Assembly: GCA_023053685.1 (NCBI GenBank)
Contig: JALIGW010000026.1
Span: forward strand, 3,319,608 to 3,383,607
Length of the DNA stretch: 64,000 nt
Source: Diadophis punctatus similis
Taxonomy: Eukaryota; Chordata; Lepidosauria; Squamata; Dipsadidae
Direction: 5' to 3'
Part shown: in pieces, positions 52,964 through 61,639 of the stretch
Numbering within the stretch: the stretch's first letter is position 1
How the letters are laid out: each line of letters opens with the position of its first letter
The notes under the pieces: model-generated
Databases searched by the model: none
Seen by the model: the letters and a program-made list of their open reading frames with translations, nothing else
Told to the model about the DNA's origin: nothing
Translations under genes and position numbers: made by a program

Positions 52964-55603
52964 TATTTCTTTCGTGAGATTTATATACCGCCTCACGGTG
53001 CAAGCACTCTCTAAGCGGTTTACACCAGTAAGCAATGTATATATTTATATTGCCCCCAACAATCTGGGTCCTCATTTTACCCTACCTCGGAAGGATGGAA
53101 GGCTGAGTCAACCTTGAGCCAGTGAGATTTGAACCGCTGACCTGCGGATCACAGTCAGCTAAAGTGGCACTCTAACCGCTGCGCCACCTCGGCTCTTGTG
53201 CAGAGGTGGGTTCGGACCGGTTCGGACCGGTTCAATGGAACCGGTAGTAACTTGGCGGCCTGGGTCGCTGGAACCGGCAGTGACTCAGGCCTGCCACGCC
53301 CCCTGCTCTCTTGGCAGCGCCATAGGCGCCGCCATCTTGTTTTTTTGCTTCCGCGCAGAAACTGCGTGCATGATGTGCCCGTGCAGCGCGCCACTGAGCA
53401 AACTGGCAGTGAAGAAAACTGGAACCCACCCTGGTCTTGTGCCAGGAAAGCAGGAGGTGTGTGGGTGGGTTGAACAGCCTTCTTTTGATGTGGGTTTCAT
53501 TTCAGGCATTCTATGGGGGTCTGCAGTATTCAGAGCCACCCGCTGCGGGAAAATCTGCTAGCTACGGGAAGGTGAGTCTCTGAAGTATATTAAGTCCCTT
53601 TTAGGGAGTATCTTTTAAATTTCACATGAGTGTACAGGAAGTCCTCGACTTACAGCAGTTCGTCCAGTGGCCGTTCAAAGTTACGACGGCGCTGGGAAAA
53701 AAGAGACTTTATCGCCATTCTTCACACTTACGACCCCATGGTCATAAGGTCACGAAAGGGGATCACATGCACCCCGGGACCCCGCAATGGTGATAAATAC
53801 GAGTCAGTTGCCAAACCTCTGAATTTGCGGGATGCTGCAACATCAGAAGTGCAAGGACAGTGGTACGTCACTTTATTCAGTGCCGTTCTGGTAAGTCAAA
53901 TGATTGAGGACTACCTGTACGGGGCTGGGGTGGGGTGGGGAAGCAGCTGTGGACATACGAAGGCTCTGTGGCTTTGGGAAAGGAGGAGAAAGATTTCTCG
54001 ATTGTGTTTCTGCAGCTACGACGAACACGTCCTTCTGTGGGACAGGAGGAAGATGAAGCAGCCCCTGGCGGACACGCACGTACAAGGCGGCGTCTGGCGC
54101 TTAAAATGGCACCCGTCCCAGGAGCAGTTGCTGCTGGCTGCCTGTATGCACAACGGCTTTGTAATCCTCAATTGTCAACATGGTTTAGGTGAGAGTTTCG
54201 ATTTGAGGAAGCCACCCCCCCCCCCCCCCCCCCCCCCCGGTCACTACTGACTGCAGCTATAGTAGTTTCCAAATACAGACAGGCCTTTCGGCTTAGGACC
54301 AGAGTCCAGCCCAAAATTTCTGTTGCTAAATGAATCAATTCCCGTATTTTTCAGAGTATAAGACGCACCTTAGTTTTTGGGAAAGAAAATAGGAGAAAAA
54401 ATCCACCTACCAGGTATTCATCTGGCTAGCATCCTTAGTCTGGTCAGCTTCAGCACATTATTTTATCCCCTGGTTAGGGCTGAAAAAAATATTCTTCGAA
54501 GACAACCCTGCAAAGACTTAGGGCTGGTAAAAAAACTACTTCAAGGGTGTAGGAATAAAAAAATGCTGCAAGCTGGTAAGATGTTAGCACCTCGTTAGGG
54601 CTGAAAAAACTTTTTTCAGAGGGAGTAGGAATGAAAACAGGCCTGCAAAGACTTAGGGCTGGAAAAAAACTTAAATTCTGTAGACTGTTCTTTGAGCCAC
54701 TTCTTCACTGCAGTTTTCACTTCCTCGTCACTGGAATAATAATCCTCCATACTCACCAGATTTAGCGCCTTCAGACTATCATCTCTTCGGCCCCATGAAA
54801 GAGGGTTTAAGAGGCAAACATTATCCCAGTGACGAGGAAGTGAAAACTGCAGTGAAGAAATGGCTCAAAGAACAGTCGACAGAATTTTACGAGGCAGGAA
54901 TACATGCTCTCATTCGAAGGTGGAACATTGTTATTGAGAGAAACGGTGACTATGTTGAGAAGTAGGGATGTAATCCACAGAGGACCAGCTTCATTTTGAT
55001 GTATGCTACATGTTCCTGTGTTGGTAATTATACCTGTCCTAAAGAAAATGGCATGACGTTTTGACTCACCCTCGTACATTTCCCTCACCTCATTTACCTG
55101 AATAAGGAATTATCATTATGTCCAGGTGCCAACAGCCCTGTTCTTTTCTCCCCTTATTAGAAGAAGAGAACCAAGAGAAATGCACCATCCTTTCATCCTA
55201 CACCTTGCACAATTCTTTGGCTTATGGAGCCGATTGGTCCCGGCTTCAACTGAGCAACGCAATGGAGACGTCGACAGCCATGCTGACAATTCAGGAGGAC
55301 CACCAAAGAGCCGGCTGGGAGGACTTCAAAGCGCAGAACCTCAAGATCATCTACGAATCCCCCACGGCCACCTTCGATGTGCTGCTCGAGGAGGAAGAGA
55401 ATCCACCTCCATCCCGAGCAGAAGGTACCTTGGCCCCACAGGGGCCTTCTGGGGACGGAAGAGCTCCAGATGCCAAAGCAAATGGGGATGTCCAAGCAGG
55501 CAAAACCCAAAGGGAGACCAACCTCTTAGCAACGTGCTCCTTTTATGACAACGTTTTACACGTTTGGAAGTGGGAGCTCAGCCAGAGTTCCCCTCTGGCT
55601 TAA
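48588..55603 (+). CDS. DPH7: DPH7 (WDR85), diphthine methylesterase, WD40 protein, 460 aa
   Basis: Removes the methyl ester from methylated diphthine on elongation factor 2 before final amidation in diphthamide synthesis (family knowledge). Nine coding exons: 48588-48728, 49346-49485, 51084-51171, 51522-51613, 52359-52525, 52780-52852, 53506-53571, 54016-54188 and 55161-55603. They sum to 1383 bp in constant phase, 460 residues against about 452 in human. Recognisable pieces: [97 protein letters not shown] and [18 protein letters not shown]. The ATG at 48588 was chosen over the in-frame ATG at 48576 because it has G at -3 and G at +4. The exon 2 donor (AAATG|GTTGGA) is weak. The exon 5 acceptor lies at the edge of an (ATTCT)n array. 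The last exon carries a poorly conserved acidic insert before the final WD blade. Confidence 0.95.
48800..49215. mobile_element. Inverted-repeat element of unknown class (TTTCATGACCCAACTAGGTA type)
   Basis: GAATATTTGTCGCTCAGGGT TGAAATG at the left is mirrored at the right by AGTTCAATCC...GCGACAAATATTC. Related copies lie at 55690-56245, and partial ones at 13170-13350, 26410-26470 and 37350-37425. DPH7 intron 1. Confidence 0.65.
50246..50890 (+). mobile_element. Sauria-like SINE whose middle expanded into a 67-bp minisatellite
   Basis: Head GAGCCAAATGGTTAAGGCAC and tail AATCAAGGTGGGAGATAGAT flank seven copies of a 67-bp unit. DPH7 intron 2. Confidence 0.7.
50315..50780. repeat. 67-bp minisatellite, 7 copies
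   Basis: The marker GACTTTGAG or GACTCTGAG recurs at 50326, 50393, 50460, 50527, 50594, 50661 and 50728, exactly 67 bp apart. Unit core: GCCAACTGGATGACTTTGAG then AGTTCTAGTCCTGCTGTAGG. First copies read CCAACTGGAT, later ones CCAGATGGGT. Confidence 0.92.
51219..51450 (-). mobile_element. tRNA-derived SINE, antisense, in DPH7 intron 3
   Basis: GTGAGATTTATATACCGCCT to CGCTGCGCCACCTCGGCTC, close to DPH7 exon 4 (51522). Confidence 0.88.
51688..52085. mobile_element. Palindromic MITE, family B
   Basis: Complete: ACTGTATTTTTCGGAGTATA to ACTCCGAAAAATACGGTA. It is joined directly by the CR1 tail at 52086. DPH7 intron 4. Confidence 0.8.
52086..52354 (+). mobile_element. CR1 3' tail plus (ATTCT)n array abutting DPH7 exon 5
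   Basis: CR1 tail sequence (TCCCGAAGTTGTGGGTGC, then GGGGGTTGGACTAGAAGACC) passes at about 52230 into roughly 24 TTCTA units. The array ends at TTCTGCAG, the splice acceptor of DPH7 exon 5 at 52359. Confidence 0.9.
52890..52973. repeat. (CTTT)n microsatellite
   Basis: About 20 units, at the tail of the antisense SINE 52974-53196. Confidence 0.95.
52974..53196 (-). mobile_element. tRNA-derived SINE, antisense, in DPH7 intron 6
   Basis: Its tail is a (CTTT)n array (52890-52973). The head ends CTGCGCCACCTCGGCTC and touches the hAT MITE at 53201. Confidence 0.88.
53201..53433. mobile_element. hAT MITE, 233 bp
   Basis: Ends CAGAGGTGGGTTC and CAGGGTGGGTTC (reverse complement) with near-identical flanks CTCTTGTG and GTCTTGTG. 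It sits directly against the SINE at 52974-53195, in DPH7 intron 6. Confidence 0.8.
53634..53922. mobile_element. Family A palindromic MITE
   Basis: Short internal-deletion form, CAGGAAGTCCTCGACTTACA to TGAGGACTACCTGTA, with both terminal repeats kept. DPH7 intron 7. Confidence 0.8.
54218..54238. repeat. Poly(C) run
   Basis: About 20 consecutive C residues, 30 bp after the DPH7 exon 8 donor. Length may be affected by sequencing. Confidence 0.85.
54340..54672. mobile_element. Palindromic MITE, family B (right end lost)
   Basis: Starts TCCCGTATTTTTCAGAGTAT and is cut off at GGAAAAAAACTT by the mariner fragment at 54673. A short family A piece (54268-54340) precedes it. Confidence 0.7.
54673..55076 (+). 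mobile_element. mariner transposon fragment with inverted duplication
   Basis: Plus-strand frame reads [35 protein letters not shown] and [16 protein letters not shown] then a stop: the mariner transposase C terminus with its final catalytic Asp block. It is followed by the inverted-repeat-like TTTTGACTCACCCTCGTA. Positions 54675-54737 are an inverted copy of 54825-54887. DPH7 intron 8. Confidence 0.85.
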
Positions 55604-55689
55604 ACCCACTGCTGGGTGTGGATGGAATATACCTGCCGTATATTCTGCCTTTTTTTTCTATCCGCAGGGGGAGAAATATGTTGGATGGA

Positions 55690-56245
55690 GGACTTTGGGC
55701 AAAAGAGAATATTTGTAGCTCAGAGTTGAACTGTGAAGTCCTTGGGCCTCTCTCTGAACTTTTGTCGTTTACTTGCAGACGTTTCATTACCAAACTAGGT
55801 AACATTATCAGAGCTAGAAGGGAGTGCAGTCTGCTGTGTGGAGGAGGAAGGAGGACCGTAGGGTTCTCTTGGGACTTTGTGAGCCTTTTTTTTTTCTTAC
55901 AGACATTTCATGACTCAACTCGGTAACATCATCAGTGCTAATGAGTGTGGTGTTTGCTCCGTTTACATCCAGTAGCTTCTTTCGGTCTCAGTGGAGGTGT
56001 GGTTTTCTCCTTGGTACTTACTTGAGTAGGGTATTGTTTTCTCCTTCTCCGTCTGGTGTGAATTCCTACTTATTTGGATATTGGATGCCGGGTGCTAGTT
56101 GCAAGGTAAAGCTACTGAATATAAACAGGAAGTTTATTTGGTACTTCAGTACCTAGTTTGGTAATGAAACATCTGTAAGAAAACCATCAAGCTCAGAGAG
56201 CATCAAGGACCCCGCAGTTCAATTGCAAGCTACCAATATTCTCTT
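55690..56245. mobile_element. Inverted-repeat element, same family as 48800-49215
   Basis: GAGAATATTTGTAGCTCAGA at the left, GCTACCAATATTCTC at the right. CAGACGTTTCATTACCAAAC and CAGACATTTCATGACTCAAC occur twice at the left, so part of the element is duplicated. It probably forms part of the DPH7 3' flank or UTR. Confidence 0.65.
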
Positions 56246-56249
56246 CTAT

Positions 56250-57270
56250 CGATATGTTTTTATATTACTGCTGGGAGCCGTGAGTTTTGAAGGCTCTGTG
56301 TTGCTTGGTTCTTTTCAACAGCTTTTTTTGTACTGCAGAAATAAGATTGTTCAGGTTCCCTAATTTCCTGCTAATTCCACTTTTCCCCCAAGATTTGATT
56401 CTCAAACACCAGCTTTAACATGGGAGTGCCATTTGGGTCACCTTTCCCCCCCCCAAAAAAATCAATAGGGAACCTGAAGTTCTATTCAAGCTTGGGCAAG
56501 AGACTGAAATTAAAAACGGCAACCAGTGATAATCACAAAGATATTTTCTTGAAATCCAAGCCACAAGCTCTTTTGTGGTGTAGAATGGCCTCATCAAAGG
56601 GCATATTTATAACCTGAGGTTTTACAAATTATGGCATTTTCATACAAACAGGCTCATTGGCATTGTAAAGCACCTTTCAACGGAAAATATATTTTTGATC
56701 TTTTTTACAATAAAATGTCTTGTAAGATCCATGGTCCTTTTTATTTTAAGCTATTTTGGTGGGGACATTAAAAGTGACAAGTGTCAAAGCTTGCGTCAAA
56801 AACTACTTTGGACTGGGCCAAATTTTCCCATGTAGAGGAGAATGGCTGTTTTATATAATAAATGTATCCAGCGAAGCTTAAGTCTGTTTTGAAAGCACTG
56901 TGTATTTTGCTCAAAGAAGGAAGTAATAGTCATACAGTCAACAGGTAAGAATATCTTACAAGCGGACTAAGTATTGTAAAACTGGAGGCAGGTGTTGGTA
57001 AGAATAGTTTCCAATAAGAATTTCTAGAATTGCAACTGCTAGGGAGTGTCTATGCTAGTTTAAACGATATAATCAATTGAAGAAATCATAGCTAAGAACC
57101 AAGTCAGGTTTAAGAATTGTAGTTCATTCCCTGAACATATGAGAGCTCTAATGCATGCTAATCCCTGTATTTTTTATTTTAGTGAAAAGGATCATTTCAT
57201 TTTTTATTTAAATCTAAGCAACACAGAAAACAGGAGCCCTTCCTCCCCACCAAATTCAGCGCCCAAACTG
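56250..57270. other. DPH7 3' region and intergenic DNA before MRPL41
   Basis: AT-rich, mostly unique sequence containing the candidate AATAAA at 56709 and a further ATAATAAATG at 56856. No coding signal or recognised repeat from 56720 to 57270. Confidence 0.4.
56709..56714 (+). terminator. DPH7: Candidate DPH7 polyadenylation signal
   Basis: AATAAA about 1.1 kb after the DPH7 stop codon, followed by a T-rich region near 56734. The intervening sequence contains a repeat (55690-56245), so a shorter 3' UTR cannot be excluded. Confidence 0.4.
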
Positions 57271-57539
57271 CATTAAAACTTCACAGCCAGAATCCCCATC
57301 CTTTTAGTAACCTGCATTTCCCCACCCTTGTAAGATCTCTTCCCGGGCATTTTTTCCCCTTTGAACAGAGACCACCACCAACTCCATAGAGAAACAAATA
57401 TATTGATGGCTTTTTCGGACACAAGTTTCAAAGCAAGAAACACCAACACTTCCCAGGCAGGGAGGTATAATATCTGCATTCTCTTCATTCTTAACCCCTC
57501 TCTCCAAATTATCTGTTCTATAAGTCCCTTTCCAAGAAA

Positions 57540-57830
57540 CTTTGTCTTCTCTTCTTTCAGGATATTTGTCTTTTCCCCTCTTCTTCCAAGAAAATGTCTT
57601 TTTTCCTCCCCCTTCTTCCAGGAAATTGTGTCTTTTCTTCCAGGAAATTGTTCTTTTTTCCTCCTCTCCTCCTCCTCCAGGAAATTGTCTTTTCCCCTCT
57701 TCTTCCAGGAAATTGTGTCTTTTCTTCCAGGAAATTCTTTTTTCCTCCTCTTCTCCTCCTCCAGGAAATTGTCTTTTTCCCTCTTCTTCCGGGAAATTGT
57801 GTCTTTTTCCTCTGCTTTCAATAAATTGTC
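57540..57830. repeat. Short minisatellite in the MRPL41 3' flank
   Basis: CTTCCAGGAAATTGTCTTTT recurs about ten times at about 24- and 34-bp steps with variable CCTCCTC insertions. On the minus strand it lies 150-440 bp past the MRPL41 stop and keeps long open frames rich in EEEKR/FPGRKD. Confidence 0.88.
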
Positions 57831-57977
57831 TTTTTTCCTCTGCTTTCAATCCTGTTATTTGAAAGGCTTCAATAAAGTTGCAGTCCTGGGGGGCAATTTG
57901 TCTCCACTGAGGAAGTGTGTGTGTCTTTTCCTTCTTTCCTTCCTTTTTCTTTTCTTTTCTTTCATTCCTTCCACCCG

Positions 57978-58385
57978 CTAGCGCACAAAGTTCTTGGGGA
58001 AGAGCCTGAAAAGCCTCCCCTCCTGGCTGGTTTCGAAGCCGTACTTCTCCAGGGCGTCCGGGTCGAAGGTGCCTGCTTTGACGTCCTTCTCGATCAGAGG
58101 CGCGGCGGTCTGCTGGAAGAGAGCGCGGGCGGTCAGGGGCGGCTCGCTGCCCGCGGGCGCCCGGTAGGAGACGTAGGGCTTCAGCTTGAAGCCCCTCAGG
58201 TCCGGCACCATCAGCACCGGCACCTGGTCCTTCAGCAGGCGGAACTTGCGGCTCGACGTGATGAGGCCGAAGACTTTGCAGCCGCGGCTTTTGAAGAAGG
58301 TCCGCGGGCCCCGCTTGCTCGTCCAGGCCGACATACGGTCGGCGCCGCGGACCAGGCCTCGCGTCACCTCGCCCAGGAGACCCAT
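57978..58385 (-). CDS. MRPL41: Mitochondrial ribosomal protein L41 (mL41), 135 aa
   Basis: Component of the mitochondrial large ribosomal subunit, imported into the matrix (family knowledge). It is an uninterrupted minus-strand frame from ATG at 58385 to a stop at 57978, inside CpG-rich DNA. Diagnostic segments: [18 protein letters not shown] near the N terminus, [18 protein letters not shown] centrally, [20 protein letters not shown] and a C-terminal LFPKNFVR. Length matches the mammalian 137 residues. The arginine-rich N terminus suits a mitochondrial presequence. It converges with DPH7, as in human, where DPH7 and MRPL41 are neighbours. A single coding exon is normal for this gene. Confidence 0.96.
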   Translation of the reverse strand: MGLLGEVTRGLVRGADRMSAWTSKRGPRTFFKSRGCKVFGLITSSRKFRLLKDQVPVLMVPDLRGFKLKPYVSYRAPAGSEPPLTARALFQQTAAPLIEKDVKAGTFDPDALEKYGFETSQEGRLFRLFPKNFVR

Positions 58386-58640
58386 GGCGAACTACTGCGG
58401 CGGCTAAGGACGCTCTTGGCCCTAACCTCCGCAACATCGCCGCTTATCATTGGGTCGTCGAGACGTTCCACCAATCCGCCTCTCCCGTACTCAAGTCCTG
58501 TTCGGATAGGGCAGGGTTTAAACCAATCGGATTTAAGAGGCCGGGTTTTGTCCGGTGGTCACGCCCACCGCGGGGAATGTTTCCTGATTGGAGTTTGGTT
58601 GCTCGGCGAGGGAAAGCCCGTGAGCATAGAGCTACGAAAA
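58386..58640 (-). promoter_or_regulatory. MRPL41: MRPL41 promoter region
   Basis: GC-rich, CpG-containing sequence immediately upstream of the MRPL41 ATG, with CCAAT-type pentamers in either orientation (CCAAT at 58471 and 58514; ATTGG at 58449 and 58588). No TATA box. No other gene is seen until the plus-strand exon at 60921. Confidence 0.5.
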
Positions 58641-58904
58641 AAGTGAAGAGAGATGTGGCTTCTGAGAATGGAGATGTTTTTATTTATTAAAACTTTATTA
58701 AATCAGTTTATCTTCCTCCTTTATTGTTTTTTATAGCCCCTTTATAGTCCGCAGCTATGCTCATATGGTGCCCCTCCGGAGGGACTTCAACAACCGGGTT
58801 GTTACTGGGTGGGGATGATGGGCAATCCTAGTCGTACTTAAAATAGCCCACATTGGGAGGAACAAGCACAACAACCCTGCGAGGTCGACCAGCTTTGGAA
58901 ACTG

Positions 58905-59040
58905 AAAGTTTCAACACTGGAAGTTTTCAAGAAGAGATTGCACAACCTATATATAGGTATAGGTTTCCTGCCTGAGCAGGGGTTGGACTAGAAGACCACC
59001 AAGGTCCCTTCCAACTCTGTCTTCTACTTCTATTATTATT
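58905..59040 (+). mobile_element. CR1 LINE 3' tail
   Basis: Contains ACACTGGAAGTTTTCAAGAA and GGGGTTGGACTAGAAGACCA, the end of the CR1 frame and tail. Pentanucleotide-rich DNA starts at about 59033. Confidence 0.8.
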
Positions 59041-59184
59041 TCTAAATTCTATTCTATTCTCCTATGTATTGTATTATATACTATTATGTATTGTATTGTA
59101 TTATGTCTTGTATTATGTCTTGTATTCTATTCTCTTATGTATTGTATCCTAATATATATTGCATTCTGTATTGTATTGTATTGT

Positions 59185-59308
59185 ATTTATTTATTTTATT
59201 TATTTGTCCAACGTGTACAGGATAGTAGTTGTTTGTATAAACATAAAAAGTTCCGATAAAAGAGGACAATAGGACAGTAGGACAGGGACAGTAGGCACAG
59301 TGGTGCGC
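59185..59308 (-). mobile_element. LINE 3' tail fragment
   Basis: Same tail as at 26560 (TTTATTTGTCCAACGTGTAC, AAAGAGGACAATAGGACAG, GTGGTGCGCG), here embedded between two pentanucleotide stretches. Confidence 0.65.
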
Positions 59309-59339
59309 GTATTATATTGTATTGAATTGTATTTATTGT

Positions 59340-60595
59340 ATTGTATTGTATAAAGAATGCTATTCTATTCTATTATTCTATTCTATTCTATATTCCTATT
59401 CTATTCTATTCTATTCTTCTATTCTATATTCCTATTCTATTCTATTCCATTCTTCTATTCTATTCTATTCCTATTCTATTCTATTCTATTCTATATTCCT
59501 ATTCTATTCTATTATTCTATTCTATATTCCTATTCTATTCTATTCTTCTATTCTATATTCCTATATTCCTATTCTATTCTATTCCATTCCATTCTTCTAT
59601 TCTATTCCTATTTTATTCTATTCTATTCTATATTCCTATTCTATGCTATTCTGTTATTATTCTATTCTATTTCCTATTCTATTCTATTCTATTCCTATTC
59701 TATTCTATATTCCTATTTTATTCTATTATTCTATTCTATATTCCTATATTCCTATTCTATTCTTCTATTCTATATTCCTATTCTATTCTATTCCATTCCA
59801 TTCTTCTATTCTATTCCTATTCTATTCTATTCTATATTCCTATTCTATTCTATTCTTCTAATCTATTCCTATTCTATTCTATTCTATTCCTATTCTAGTC
59901 TATATTCCTATTCTATTCTATTATTCTATTCTATATTCCTATATTCCTATTCTATTCTTCTATTCTATATTCCTATTCTATTCTATTCCATTCCATTCTT
60001 CTATTCTATTCTACTCCTATTCTATTCTATTCTATATTCCTATTCTATTCTATTCTATTCTATTCCATTCCTATTCTATATTCCTATTCTATTCTATTCT
60101 ATTCTATTCTATTCCTATTCTATTTCTATTCTATTTCTATTCTATTCTATATTCCTATTCTATTCTATTCCTATTCCTATTCTATTCTATTCTATTCTAT
60201 TCTATATTCCTATTCTATATTCCTATTCTATTCTATTCTATTCTATTCTATTCTATTCTATTCTATATTCCTGTTCTATTCTATTCTATTCTATTCTATT
60301 CTATTCTATATTCCTATTCTATTCTATTCTATTCTATTCTATATTCCTATTCTATTCTATTCTATTCTATTCTATATTCCTGTTCTATTCTATTCTATTC
60401 TATTCTATTCTATTCTATTCTATTCTATTCTATATTCCTATTCTATTCTATTCTATTCCTTAGTCTATTCTATCCTTTTTCTATTCCATTCCATTCCATT
60501 CCATTCCATTCCATTCCATTCCATTCCATTCCATTCTATTCTATTCTATTCTATTCTATTCTATATTCCTATTCTATTCTATTCCACTCCATTCT
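59340..60595. repeat. Giant (ATTCT)n array with ATATTCCT interruptions
   Basis: About 1.25 kb of ATTCT units, broken regularly by ATATTCCT, CTTCT and CCATT variants. There are higher-order duplications (compare 59560-59640 with 59945-60050) and a (CCATT)n block at 60483-60535. It lies between MRPL41 and the PNPLA7-like promoter. Confidence 0.95.
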
Positions 60596-60599
60596 GGGA

Positions 60600-60920
60600 G
60601 TTGCCGATGGAGGAAGTCCCCGGAGCCTCCTCATTCCTCTGCGGTGACGTTGAATGAGCCTCCGTCTCCTCAGCGGCACCTCCGGGCCGCCCTTCCAGGC
60701 CAGGCCTAACCACACCCATCCCGGCCGGGGAGGATGGGAGCGGCGCGGCGGCCCCACCTGCCATTAGGCTGCGCCCCAGGGCATCCCCCACGGGCGGAAG
60801 TGACGCAGTGGGCGGAGGGCGGGAAGTCCCCGCCCCCCCAAGAATGACCCCTAACCTCTGGCGGCGCCCTCCGCCGGGCAGCCGTTAGCAGCGCCGCCGC
60901 CCCCTCCCTCCGTCCCGGCC
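60600..60920 (+). promoter_or_regulatory. CpG-rich promoter of the PNPLA7-like gene
   Basis: Sharp change from the pentanucleotide array to CpG-rich DNA at about 60595, continuing to the ATG at 60921. It contains GGGCGG boxes and GGAAGTGACG (60797-60806), which combines an ETS core with a CRE half-site. Confidence 0.5.
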
Positions 60921-60959
60921 ATGGAGGACGCGGAAGCCTCGCCCTCCTCCGACCCCCAG
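60921..60959 (+). CDS. PNPLA7: First coding exon, probably PNPLA7 (13 codons)
   Basis: ATG in a CpG-rich region (CCGGCCATGG, G at +4) opens MEDAEASPSSDPQ and then a donor CAG|GTAGGG in phase 0. PNPLA7, a lysophospholipase of the patatin-like family on the ER and lipid droplets, flanks MRPL41 in human and has a short acidic first coding exon beginning MEEEKDDSPQ. The similarity is only about a dozen residues, so the call rests mainly on position, orientation and exon phase. The rest of the gene would lie beyond 64000. Confidence 0.55.
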
Positions 60960-61102
60960 GTAGGGCCGCCTCTCCGGGGCTCCCCACAAGCTCTGGGACG
61001 CCTGGACTACAACTCCCAGCATCCCCAGCCGGGGAGAGGGAGGGGGGGTACAGCGGGGTTGGGGAGGGGGAAGGTCTGCCAAAGGGCCGGGACTACAACT
61101 CC

Positions 61103-61628
61103 CAGCGTTCCCAGCCCTGAGGTGGAGGGATAGATGTGGGAGGGGGTGTCCTGCATGAGCAGGGGGTTGGACTAGAAGACCTCCAGGGTCCCTTCTAACT
61201 CTATACTCCCCAGCCCTGAGGTGGAGGGATGGGATAGATAGGGGAGGGGGGTCTCCTGCATGAGGAGGGGGTTGGACTAGAAGACCTCCAGGGTCCCTTC
61301 TAACTCTATACTCCCCAGCCCTGAGGTGGAGGGATGGGATAGATAGGGGAGGGGGTCTCCTGCATGAGGAGGGGGTTGGACTAGAAGACCTCCAGGGTCC
61401 CTTCTAACTCTATACTTCCCAGCCCTGAAGTGGAGGGATGGGATAGATAGGGGAGGGGGTCCTCCTGCATGAGCAGGGGGTTGGACTAGAAGACCTCCAG
61501 GGTCCCTTCTAACTCTATACTTCCCAGCCCTGAGGTGGAGGGATGGGATAGATGGGAGAGGGGGTCCTCCTGCATGAGGAGGGGGTTTGACTAGAAGACC
61601 TCCAGGGTCCCTTCTAACTCTATACTCT
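61103..61628. repeat. 105-bp minisatellite containing a CR1 tail, 5 copies
   Basis: CTGCATGAG occurs at 61151, 61256, 61360, 61465 and 61570. Each unit holds GGGTTGGACTAGAAGACCTC and ends TTCTAACTCTATACT, a CR1 3' end, joined to CAGCCCTGAGGTGGAGGGAT. PNPLA7-like intron 1. Confidence 0.92.
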
Positions 61629-61639
61629 TCTGTCATTTC

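Noticed and set aside
57304..58437. Minus-strand 377-codon frame overlapping MRPL41
   Set aside because: It is out of frame with the conserved MRPL41 protein and extends only through GC-rich DNA and the minisatellite.
59322..60463. Open frame of 368 codons of Ile/Leu/Phe/Tyr/Ser repeats
   Set aside because: Direct translation of the (ATTCT)n array; low complexity with no gene features. The same holds for 15606-16295.
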